Below are positions 7,516-14,720 of a stretch of 32,623 nt of DNA, piece after piece. The DNA comes from Tissierella creatinophila DSM 6911 (GTDB lineage: Bacteria; Bacillota; Clostridia; Tissierellales; Tissierellaceae): NCBI RefSeq assembly GCF_001940565.1, contig NZ_LTDM01000018.1, positions 1 to 32,623 on the forward strand. Direction: 5' to 3'. The notes below the pieces were generated by a model, which did no database searches, was not told the DNA's origin, and saw only the letters and a program-made list of their open reading frames with translations. The position numbers and the translations under genes were made by a program. How positions within the stretch are numbered: the first letter of the stretch is position 1; every line of letters starts with the position of its first letter.

Positions 7516-7544
7516 TTGACTTCTTTCGTACTTTAATGTACGAT
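7516..7544 (+). promoter_or_regulatory. Promoter of the rhodanese gene with overlapping palindromic operator
   Basis: TTGACT (7516-7521), a 17-base spacer, and TACGAT (7539-7544). The inverted repeat CGTAC-N6-GTACG (7527-7542) runs from the spacer into the -10. Its GTAC half-sites and the preceding TTTCGTA resemble the gntR promoter (TTTCGTATAAT, TGTAC...GTACA), so the same regulator may act here. Confidence 0.65.
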
Positions 7545-7582
7545 TGTAAGTGAATAAAAAAATATTTTATGGAGGTATAATA

Positions 7583-8080
7583 ATGAAAAATAAAGCGTTA
7601 AAGTTAATGTCTATTTTATTTGTTTTAACACTTGTATTAGTTGGTTGTGGAAAAGAAACGGACAAGCCAGCAGGTGGGGAAACAAATACAATGAAGTATA
7701 TTAGTAGAGAGGATTTAAAAGAAAATATAGAATCAAAATCAGATGAGTATGTTATTTTAGATGCAAGAAAAGTAAAAGACTATGACACAAGTCATATAGA
7801 TGGTGCATATACAGCAGATCAAGATGCTGCTAACAAGGGCGGAGACGATGAAAAGGGTAAAGAAAATTTAAAAGTAGCACTTAAAGAGGCAACAGGAAGT
7901 GAAACTGGAAATCCAGATGACAAATATGCATTAGTTTGTTATTCAGGTAAATCTTATGCACAAAAAGCAACAGATTTAATGATAGACTTAGGAATATCAG
8001 CCGATCAAATCTATACTTTAGAAGGCGGTATGGAAGCATGGGAAAAGGGTGGAGAAGAGTATAAAGCACTCTTAAAATAG
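7583..8080 (+). CDS. Rhodanese-domain lipoprotein
   Basis: The start is taken at ATG 7583, with GGAGG 7 bases upstream. A GTG at 7550 in the same frame has no ribosome site and would spoil the signal peptide. The 165-residue product has a lipoprotein signal (lipobox LVGC, Cys22) and one rhodanese domain: YISREDLKENI, LDAR at 59-62, HIDGA, and the active loop CYSGKSY with Cys119, then LEGGMEAWEKGG. The catalytic Cys is present, so it should carry a persulfide (or selenide) outside the membrane. A 36-base palindrome separates it from the TVP38 genes. The E. coli relative of this neighbourhood also has a rhodanese (YnjE). Confidence 0.92.
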   Translation: MKNKALKLMSILFVLTLVLVGCGKETDKPAGGETNTMKYISREDLKENIESKSDEYVILDARKVKDYDTSHIDGAYTADQDAANKGGDDEKGKENLKVALKEATGSETGNPDDKYALVCYSGKSYAQKATDLMIDLGISADQIYTLEGGMEAWEKGGEEYKALLK

Positions 8081-8098
8081 ATAGTACAATTAATTGTT

Positions 8099-8134
8099 AT
8101 GGCTATTCATTTAAATATTTAAATGAATAGCCAT
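8099..8134. terminator. Perfect 36-base palindrome, probable terminator
   Basis: Every base of 8099-8134 pairs with its partner about the centre (ATGGCTATTCATTT... mirrored). It follows the rhodanese stop by 18 bases and is followed by TTTAATAAATAAAAA. The T-run is imperfect, so partial read-through into the TVP38 operon is likely; it might also bind a protein. Confidence 0.65.
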
Positions 8135-8172
8135 TTAATAAATAAAAATACATTTCTAAGATGAGGTGGATT

Positions 8173-8877
8173 ATGAGAGAAAAGATATCAAAATATAAAT
8201 CAAAAATAATTCTTATTGGTATAATTTTAACATCAATCTTATTATATTTTTTTAATACTCGTGTAAATGAAACAATAAATAATATATTTTCAATGTTTGC
8301 CACAGGAGATTTTAAGATAGTTAAAGATTTTATAGATGAATATGGAACATATGCAATGCTTGTATCAGCAGCTCTGATGATTTTTCAATCAATAATGGCT
8401 CCACTACCTGCGTTTATTATTACTTTTGCAAATGCAAATCTATTTGGATGGTGGCAAGGGGCTATACTTTCTTGGTCAAGTGCAATGCTTGGAGCTATTC
8501 TTTGTTTCTATATATCTCGTATTTTAGGTAGAGATATGGTAGAGAAATTAACAAGCAAAGTAGGACTTGAAAGTGTTGATAAATTCTTTGAGAAACATGG
8601 CAAACACTCTATCTTAATAGCAAGACTACTTCCGTTTATATCTTTTGACATTGTAAGCTATGGGGCAGGGCTTACCTCTATGACTTTTCTACCTTTTGTA
8701 ATAGCAACAGGTCTAGGTCAATTGCCTGCAACTGTTATCTATTCTTATGTGGGCGGTATGTTAACAGGAGGCGTACAACTTCTAGTAACTGGTCTTCTTA
8801 TGTTATTTGCATTGTCGATATTTTTTGTACTGATAAAAAACATATTTTATTCGAAAGAAGCTAAAGAAAACAGATGA
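8173..8877 (+). CDS. TVP38/TMEM64 (DedA-superfamily) membrane protein, first copy
   Basis: The start is placed at ATG 8173 because GAGGTGG lies just before it; the ATG at 8161 in the same frame has no ribosome site. 234 residues: membrane segment at about 8-25, then the family core with FGWWQGAILSWSSAMLGA, the ISRILGRDMV motif, and LLPFISFDIVSYGAGL. This is the SNARE-assoc/VTT domain of YdjX/YdjZ-type proteins. Relatives in the wider superfamily move lipids or lipid carriers across the membrane, but no substrate is proven for this branch. It overlaps the next gene by 4 bases (ATGA). Confidence 0.9.
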   Translation: MREKISKYKSKIILIGIILTSILLYFFNTRVNETINNIFSMFATGDFKIVKDFIDEYGTYAMLVSAALMIFQSIMAPLPAFIITFANANLFGWWQGAILSWSSAMLGAILCFYISRILGRDMVEKLTSKVGLESVDKFFEKHGKHSILIARLLPFISFDIVSYGAGLTSMTFLPFVIATGLGQLPATVIYSYVGGMLTGGVQLLVTGLLMLFALSIFFVLIKNIFYSKEAKENR

Positions 8878-9578
8878 AAAGAAAAATAATAGAACATAGA
8901 AAGAGTTTATATTTTATATCAATATTGCTATTAGGGCTTTTTTTAAGTAGAAAGTTTGAATTAAGATCCTACTTAACCGATATCAATAGTTTAAAAGAAA
9001 TTAAGACTATGATAGATAATAATTATATTGTTTCAATACTCCTATATTTAATCTTTACTATAATAGGTTCTTCAGTTTTAGCATTGCCTGGAATTACATT
9101 TGCTATAATAGCAGGTGGTTTATTTGGCCCCTGGTTAGGTAGCTTTTATTGTTTACTAGGTACAACTTTGGGAGCGATATTTTCATTTTTGCTTAGTAGA
9201 TATTTATTAAAGGATTCTATAAAAGAGTTAGTTAAGAAAAATGAAAAATTATATAATATAATCTTTCAAACTGATTCCCAAAGGGAAATGCTAATCCTTA
9301 TGATAACTAGACTACTACCTATATTTCCATTTAATCTTCAAAACTTTGCCTATGGGATAACAAATATTTCCGTTATAAAGTATACTCTAGGGACTTTTTT
9401 ATTTATGATTCCAGGAATAATTATTTTTAGCCTAGGAACAGAAGGGGTAATAAACGGAACAGATAGAAATAATATGTTTTTAATAGCATCGATAATACTA
9501 TCTCTTACAATTGTTTGTGGAGTATATTTATATAGAAGATATAAAATGTTAATAATAAGGGAGCAATATGAAAGATAA
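8874..9578 (+). CDS. TVP38/TMEM64 (DedA-superfamily) membrane protein, second copy
   Basis: 234 residues with the same fold as its neighbour but clearly diverged: LPGITFAIIAGGLFGPWLG, LGTTLGAIFSFLLSRYL, and RLLPIFPFNLQNFAYGI. A basic N-terminus precedes the first membrane segment at about 14-25. The two copies may form a heteromeric unit, as YdjX and YdjZ are also a pair in E. coli. It starts within the stop of the first copy and ends 11 bases inside the DUF2064 gene, so all are co-translated. No ribosome site of note is visible at its own start. Confidence 0.9.
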   Translation: MKRKIIEHRKSLYFISILLLGLFLSRKFELRSYLTDINSLKEIKTMIDNNYIVSILLYLIFTIIGSSVLALPGITFAIIAGGLFGPWLGSFYCLLGTTLGAIFSFLLSRYLLKDSIKELVKKNEKLYNIIFQTDSQREMLILMITRLLPIFPFNLQNFAYGITNISVIKYTLGTFLFMIPGIIIFSLGTEGVINGTDRNNMFLIASIILSLTIVCGVYLYRRYKMLIIREQYER

Positions 9579-10242
9579 AGTAATTATTTTTTTTACAAGA
9601 ATACCTACATTGGGTAAAACTAAAACTAGATTAGAATCTTTTTTAAATAAAGACCTATGCGTAAAACTTCAAACAGCATTTATAAAAGATATATATGGAA
9701 ACATTAAGGATATGAAAATAGATATAATTGTAAACTATTCAGACCATGGTGATTTAGAAGTCTTAAAGGATATCATAGATAGAGAGGTATATTTTTTAAA
9801 GCAAGAAGGAAAAAACTTAGGCGAAAAGATGCATAATGCTATATCTTTTGCTTTAGAAAGATATAATAAGGTTGTTCTTATAGGTAGTGATATTCCTCTA
9901 TTAAGCAAAAATGATATAAAAGTAGCTTTTAAAATACTGGATAAAAAAGAAATAGTAATTTCACCAACCCATGATGGTGGATATTATTTAATTGGAATGA
10001 AGAGAGAAAACAAAGATATATTCGATATAAAATATAGTACAAGCTCTGTATTTATTGAAACAATAGAAAAGATAAAAAGCATAGGAAGAACATATGGAGT
10101 GGGAAATCTTCAATTGGATATAGATGATAAGGATGACTTTTTAAGACTTCATAATATATTAAACGAAGAAAAGAGAAATTCATGCAAATTTACTAGAAAA
10201 TTAGTAGATGAAATAATGGAAAATGGTGATAAAGATAAATAA
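9568..10242 (+). CDS. DUF2064 / TIGR04282-type transferase (GT-A fold, nucleotidyltransferase-like)
   Basis: 224 residues with the signature order of the family: TRIPTLGKTKTRL (KTKTRL at 17-22), NLGEKMHNAI, LIGSDIPLL (Asp108) and HDGGYYLIG (Asp136). The N-terminal lysine/arginine-rich loop followed by GSD resembles sugar-phosphate nucleotidylyltransferases, so NTP use is plausible. Databases name the family an arsenosugar/selenium-associated glycosyltransferase on context. Ribosome site AGGGAG. It overlaps both neighbours (11 and 20 bases). It probably activates or transfers the product of the kinase encoded next; no arsS or arsM gene is in this window. Confidence 0.88.
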   Translation: MKDKVIIFFTRIPTLGKTKTRLESFLNKDLCVKLQTAFIKDIYGNIKDMKIDIIVNYSDHGDLEVLKDIIDREVYFLKQEGKNLGEKMHNAISFALERYNKVVLIGSDIPLLSKNDIKVAFKILDKKEIVISPTHDGGYYLIGMKRENKDIFDIKYSTSSVFIETIEKIKSIGRTYGVGNLQLDIDDKDDFLRLHNILNEEKRNSCKFTRKLVDEIMENGDKDK

Positions 10243-11233
10243 TATAAACCTAGACAATATAAAAAAAGATAAAAATTTTTTAAAAAAAATTGGGATAGAT
10301 TCTAATGAAGAGTTTAGATTATTAGGTCAAGGAGAATATAATATCAATTATCTATTTAATTCAAAAACTTTTAATAAAGACTTAGTTTTAAGAATTGCAG
10401 TAGATAGTCAGATGAATTTAGATGATCAAATCAGTTATGAGTATAAAAGCTTAAATCTACTAAGAAATACGGATAGAACTCCAAAAGCTATTTACTGTGA
10501 TAGTAGTAAAAATCTAATACCATATGACTTTTTAGTTATGGAATACCTTCCAGGGCGACATTTAGATTATAAAGAAGACTTAAAAATAGCGGCAGAAATT
10601 TTAGCGGATATTCACAATGAACCCGTACCAAAATATAATCACTTATTAAAACCAGAAAACCCAATAGAGTCAATCTATAGTGAGTGCTTAGAGATGTTTA
10701 AAGTCTATAGCGAGTCAACATGTGCAAAGGTAGAAATTAAAGACTCTATAGAGTGTTTACTAAAAAAGGGCAAGAGTATAAAGACTAAGGATATAGGAAG
10801 AAGAACTATAATAAATACAGAATTAAACTCTGGAAACTTTCTTATAAATGGTAAAAATCATAATAACTACATAATAGACTGGGAAAAGCCATTGTATGCT
10901 TATCCTGCTCAAGACTTAGGACACTTTCTAGCCCCTACAACCACATTTTGGAAAACTGATACTATTTTATCTAAAGAAGAGATTGATCTTTTTATAGAAG
11001 AGTATTGTAAACATTCTAATCAATACAAGGATAAAGAAGCACTTTACAGTAGTGTAAAGAGCTATCTATCTATAAATTGTCTAAGGGGAATAACCTGGTG
11101 TTCTATGGCTTATGTAGAGTATCAAGATCCAGATAAGATTATAGTAAACGATTATACATACAAAAAAATTAAAGCTTATCTTTCTAAAGACTTTTTAAAG
11201 AGAATAGAAAAAGAGTATTTAAATGAGTACTAA
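10223..11233 (+). CDS. APH-fold phosphotransferase (kinase) with altered catalytic loop
   Basis: 336 residues with the aminoglycoside/choline-kinase fold. LLGQGEYNINYLF (nucleotide loop), LVLRIAV (lysine replaced by Arg in the ATP-binding strand), YDFLVMEYLPG (hinge), then NTELNSGNFL at 198-207 where HxDxxxxN is normal, and IIDWEKP (Asp219, metal-binding). The usual His and catalytic Asp are Asn198 and Glu200, whereas Asn205 and Asp219 are kept. It could still be a kinase with Glu as base, or have drifted. The gene is locked between two transferases by 20- and 11-base overlaps, suggesting that it phosphorylates their substrate. No signal peptide. Confidence 0.8.
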   Translation: MVIKINNINLDNIKKDKNFLKKIGIDSNEEFRLLGQGEYNINYLFNSKTFNKDLVLRIAVDSQMNLDDQISYEYKSLNLLRNTDRTPKAIYCDSSKNLIPYDFLVMEYLPGRHLDYKEDLKIAAEILADIHNEPVPKYNHLLKPENPIESIYSECLEMFKVYSESTCAKVEIKDSIECLLKKGKSIKTKDIGRRTIINTELNSGNFLINGKNHNNYIIDWEKPLYAYPAQDLGHFLAPTTTFWKTDTILSKEEIDLFIEEYCKHSNQYKDKEALYSSVKSYLSINCLRGITWCSMAYVEYQDPDKIIVNDYTYKKIKAYLSKDFLKRIEKEYLNEY

Positions 11234-11912
11234 AATGGATAAAAATATTTCAATTATTATTCCAGTATATAACGAGGTTCACACGATAGATAAGCTAATA
11301 GACAATCTAGAACAATTTAAATCCTTATGCGAAATCATATTTGTTGATGGTGAAAGTAGTGATGGAACTGATATAAAGATTAAAAGAAAGTATAAACTTC
11401 TATACTCTCCTAAAAAGGGTCGTTCCAATCAGATGAACTATGGAGCTTCTAAATCAAAAGGAGATATCCTTCTTTTCCTTCATGCAGATAGTATCTTACC
11501 GGGTGATGCTCTTAGTCAAATTGAAATTGTAATCTCTAAGGGATATAAGATTGGTTGCTTTAAAATAGAGTTTGATAGTAGAACGATTCTTATGAAGATA
11601 TGTTCATTTATGTCAAATTTAAGAGTTAAACTAAGAAACATAGGATTTGGAGATCAAGGAATATTTATAAAAAAAGATTACTTTTATAGATTAGGAGAGT
11701 TTAAAGGCATACCCATTATGGAAGATTATCAGCTTTCAATAGATATAAAAAGAGATGGAGAAAAGATAGCCCTAGTAAATTCAAAAATAATAACTTCAGA
11801 AAGGCGTTTTGTAAAAAATGGTAGATTTAAGACCATGATAAAGATGCAAAGATTGCAGCACATGTATAGAAAGGGAGAAGATATTGAAAAGATTGCAAAT
11901 CTATATAAGTAA
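11223..11912 (+). CDS. GT2 glycosyltransferase, TIGR04283-type
   Basis: 229 residues, GT-A fold: ISIIIPVYNE at the start, IFVDGESSDGT, FLHADS (His87-Ala-Asp89, the DxD-like donor-metal motif), FGDQG (142-146) and IMEDYQLS (Met166-Glu-Asp). The combination FGDQG + PIMED is the mark of the TIGR04283 family, described beside TIGR04282 in arsenosugar/selenium-associated loci. The start overlaps the kinase stop by 11 bases; an internal Met at codon 5 (11235) is an alternative. There are no transmembrane segments. It would transfer an activated sugar-like group made by the preceding enzymes; the acceptor is unknown. It is the last gene before the convergent terminator. Confidence 0.9.
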   Translation: MSTKMDKNISIIIPVYNEVHTIDKLIDNLEQFKSLCEIIFVDGESSDGTDIKIKRKYKLLYSPKKGRSNQMNYGASKSKGDILLFLHADSILPGDALSQIEIVISKGYKIGCFKIEFDSRTILMKICSFMSNLRVKLRNIGFGDQGIFIKKDYFYRLGEFKGIPIMEDYQLSIDIKRDGEKIALVNSKIITSERRFVKNGRFKTMIKMQRLQHMYRKGEDIEKIANLYK

Positions 11913-11989
11913 TATTACTTATATAGATAATAATAGATTGCGATAATACCTTTTCAGTAGAGGATGAGATATAGACTTAAAAAAGGGTA

Positions 11990-12040
11990 AAATAAAGAAA
12001 GACTTATTCTCTAGGGATGAAAATAAGTCTTTCTTTATTT
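11990..12040. terminator. Bidirectional terminator embedded in the end of the ABC ATPase gene
   Basis: Two perfect 19-base arms (11990-12008 and 12022-12040) enclose a 13-base loop. The right arm and loop are the last codons and stop of the minus-strand ATPase. T-rich sequence follows on the minus strand (complement of 11979-11990). It ends both convergent operons. Confidence 0.85.
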
Positions 12041-13020
12041 AGTTTCACATCAACTCTATCACCTTTGTCTATCTCTATTGAGTCTGACAGGATGCTTTCT
12101 AACTTTAAGCCCTTATCATTAACGAGTTTAATTAAATAATTATCTCCCTGATATACTTTTTCTATAACTTTAAATTCGCCATTACTAGACTTACTTACTT
12201 CTACTGCTAAAGGTCTTATAAGGCACTTATACTTTCCATGATATTTATCTATATCAAAGTTAAACAAAGTACTAGTAAATTTATTATCCATTATTTCGCC
12301 ATCAATATAGATTCCTTTTGAAAAATAATCTGCAACTATAGTGTTTACTGGATTTTTAAATATTACTTCTGGAGTACTATATTGTATTATATTTCCGTTA
12401 TTCATAAAAGCAATTCTCTCTGACATAGTAAGAGCTTCTTCTTGATCATGGGTAACTAATATTGTAGTTATTTTATACTCCCTTTGTAAATCTAACACCA
12501 ATTCTCTCATCTCTTTTCTTAAATTGATATCAAGACTTGAGAAGGGCTCATCTAATAGGAGCACTGAAGGATTGGCTGCTAGGGCTCTTGCTAGAGCAAC
12601 TCTTTGCATTTGCCCACCAGATATCTTTTCAATCCCTCTACCTTCATAACCTTCTAATTTAACTTTTTTAAGTAGTTCTAGTGCTTTTTCTTTACGTTTA
12701 ACCCTATTAACTCCCATCATCTTTAGGGGAAAACTTATATTTTCTAATACTGTCATATTTGGAAATAATCTAAAGTCTTGAAAAACTATAACAGTCTTTC
12801 TTTTATGAGTAGGTATTTTATTTGCTACTTTTCCATTTAAAATTATAGAGCCTTCATTTTGATAGATTATTCCAGCTATTGTCTTTAACAAAGTGCTTTT
12901 ACCACATCCTGAAGCACCAAGTAAAGATATAAATTCTCCATCATTGACCTTTAAATTTATTGACTTTAATATATCCTTTTTAGATAGTGTCACAGATATA
13001 TTTTTTAATTCTAATTCCAA
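12004..13020 (-). CDS. ABC importer ATP-binding protein (CysA/PotA-type, partner of YnjB-like system)
   Basis: 338 residues: Walker A GASGCGKST at 35-43, Q-loop VFQDFRL, signature ISGGQMQRVALARAL, Walker B VLLLDEPFSSLD and H-loop VTHDQEEAL. The last ~110 residues are a TOBE-like regulatory domain (LIRPLAVEV, VDVKLNKERL). E. coli YnjD lacks that tail, so this ATPase belongs to the longer PotA/CysA form. It begins with TTG directly after the permease stop (zero-base gap), with AAGGAAGAG as ribosome site. It powers the two permeases upstream. The terminator of the operon overlaps its 3' end. Confidence 0.92.
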   Translation of the reverse strand: MELELKNISVTLSKKDILKSINLKVNDGEFISLLGASGCGKSTLLKTIAGIIYQNEGSIILNGKVANKIPTHKRKTVIVFQDFRLFPNMTVLENISFPLKMMGVNRVKRKEKALELLKKVKLEGYEGRGIEKISGGQMQRVALARALAANPSVLLLDEPFSSLDINLRKEMRELVLDLQREYKITTILVTHDQEEALTMSERIAFMNNGNIIQYSTPEVIFKNPVNTIVADYFSKGIYIDGEIMDNKFTSTLFNFDIDKYHGKYKCLIRPLAVEVSKSSNGEFKVIEKVYQGDNYLIKLVNDKGLKLESILSDSIEIDKGDRVDVKLNKERLIFIPRE

Positions 13021-13833
13021 TTATATCTCTTCCTTTCTAGTTTTAAACGATAATCCTTTAAAAACTCTATCTATTAGTACAAAGATTAAAAGAGTAGAAA
13101 CTATAAATATTAGTCCATAAGCTGAACTTAGAGTGCGATCTCCCTTTGCAATAAAGGGTACCATAAGGACACTAAAAGTCTTAACATTTCCTCCGCCTAT
13201 TAGTAGTGTGATAAAATACTGACTAAAGGAAATTATATAAGCCATACTAATGCTCGACATTAATCCTGGGATAAGGAGGGGAAGCGTAATAAATCTAAAT
13301 GACTTTAAAGGTGAGGCACCTAATACATAAGCTTGTAATTCCATTTCTTTTCCAATGGAATCTGTCAAATCCTTCATTATATTTATTGAATAAGGTAGAG
13401 TATATATCAGATGCACTATTATAACACCAAGAAGCGTATCAGATAGTGACATCTTTATAAAGACAATATGAATACCCATAGCAAACACTGTTCCAGGCAC
13501 TAGTATTGGTGCTATACTTAAAAGATCTATTACTCTTTTTCCCACAAAATCATAAAGTACTAAAGCTCTAGCAGTCATAGTGCCAACTATTGCTGATAAA
13601 ACTGCCACAGTTAGTGAGAGAAATATACTTGAAAATAATGTTGAAAATGCATTGGCATGGGGAGAGAGAACTTCTTTAATACTCCTAAAAGAATAGACTT
13701 CAGGTAGAAGTTTTGGCCAAGGCCATCTACTTGCAAAAGTCCAAAGAATAAGAATTAAAACAGGCACCAGTATAATAAATAGAGTAATATATAATAAAAA
13801 CTTTAATAGGCTATGCGAATTAATACTTTTCAT
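13021..13833 (-). CDS. ABC importer permease (second, YnjC C-half-like)
   Basis: 270 residues with about six membrane segments and the EAA loop ELQAYVLGASPLKSFRFITL in the cytoplasmic coupling region. It belongs to the binding-protein-dependent permease family (BPD_transp_1, as in PotC/ModB). It overlaps the first permease by 14 bases and abuts the ATPase. E. coli YnjC is one protein of twice this size, so here the two halves are separate genes. Confidence 0.9.
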   Translation of the reverse strand: MKSINSHSLLKFLLYITLFIILVPVLILILWTFASRWPWPKLLPEVYSFRSIKEVLSPHANAFSTLFSSIFLSLTVAVLSAIVGTMTARALVLYDFVGKRVIDLLSIAPILVPGTVFAMGIHIVFIKMSLSDTLLGVIIVHLIYTLPYSINIMKDLTDSIGKEMELQAYVLGASPLKSFRFITLPLLIPGLMSSISMAYIISFSQYFITLLIGGGNVKTFSVLMVPFIAKGDRTLSSAYGLIFIVSTLLIFVLIDRVFKGLSFKTRKEEI

Positions 13834-14692
13834 TTATTTCACCTTTAATCCTTTTCTTTTTAGTAACAAGATAATATACGAAAGCCATAATCCAGGTTAT
13901 AAGTAAGATTAAACCATTTAGAGCCATTGCATAGGGTCTGTGTCTTAGATCTGGATGAATGTATTGAATATGAGCTTGTACTGGTAAAGCCTTTGGAAGG
14001 GTTGCACCTATCAAGAAAGGTAGATCGTAAGCTCCAAAAGAAAATGTTAAAATAATTAAAAAAGCCTTTCTAATGGCGGGCATACTTAAAGGTAGGGTTA
14101 TATAAAAGAAAGATTTTAACTTTGATGCTCCTAGGTTTTCTGAAGCTTCGCCTAGTGTCTTATTGACGCTATTCATTAAAGACAAGCTAAAGTATGCAAC
14201 AAATGGCACTTCCTTCCAAACATATCCTAATATAATTCCAAAGTTGTTTTTAGAATATAATAGTAGCGGAAACTCTCCTTGAGAGCTTATCCATCCCAGT
14301 TTATAAAAAGCTCTTGCCATAAGACCATTTTGAGACAATATGCTTATTAAAAACAAAGCTACTATTGTATATGGCACTAGTATGGCAAGTTTAATTACCT
14401 GTATAACTCTTCCCTCAGTATGATTAGTATATACTAGAGCAGCTGTAAGTATTGTTCCAAGTATTATAGCTAAAATGGAAGAGACTATAGATATCTGTAA
14501 ACTTAGCTTTAGTGAATCCAAAAATATGGGATTTTTAAGTATAGAGATATAGTAATCTAAAGTTATACTTTTAAGACCAAAAGCTGGTATATATCCAAGA
14601 CTTTGAACTATTCCATTTACTACTCCAAATATAAAAAGAACACCCAGGAGTACTATGGGAATTATAAGTATATAGGGTGTTTTTTTATTCAT
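13820..14692 (-). CDS. ABC importer permease (first, YnjC N-half-like)
   Basis: 290 residues with about six membrane segments (first at 7-30) and the EAA loop GEASENLGASKLKSFFYITLP. Same family as the following permease, with which it should form the heterodimeric channel. Ribosome site AGGAGAT before the ATG. It starts 28 bases after the binding-protein stop. Confidence 0.9.
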   Translation of the reverse strand: MNKKTPYILIIPIVLLGVLFIFGVVNGIVQSLGYIPAFGLKSITLDYYISILKNPIFLDSLKLSLQISIVSSILAIILGTILTAALVYTNHTEGRVIQVIKLAILVPYTIVALFLISILSQNGLMARAFYKLGWISSQGEFPLLLYSKNNFGIILGYVWKEVPFVAYFSLSLMNSVNKTLGEASENLGASKLKSFFYITLPLSMPAIRKAFLIILTFSFGAYDLPFLIGATLPKALPVQAHIQYIHPDLRHRPYAMALNGLILLITWIMAFVYYLVTKKKRIKGEINEKY

Positions 14693-14720
14693 AATCTATC
14701 TCCTAACAATTTTTAAAATA

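Noticed and set aside
7550-7582. GTG 7550 as start of the rhodanese lipoprotein
   Set aside because: No ribosome site; GGAGG precedes ATG 7583, and only that start gives a normal lipoprotein signal.
8161-8172. ATG 8161 as TVP38 start
   Set aside because: The GAGGTGG ribosome site lies after it and serves ATG 8173.
7583-11912. Calling the transferase block an arsenosugar operon
   Set aside because: The TIGR04282/04283 names imply it, but no ArsS, ArsM or arsenic resistance gene is in the window.
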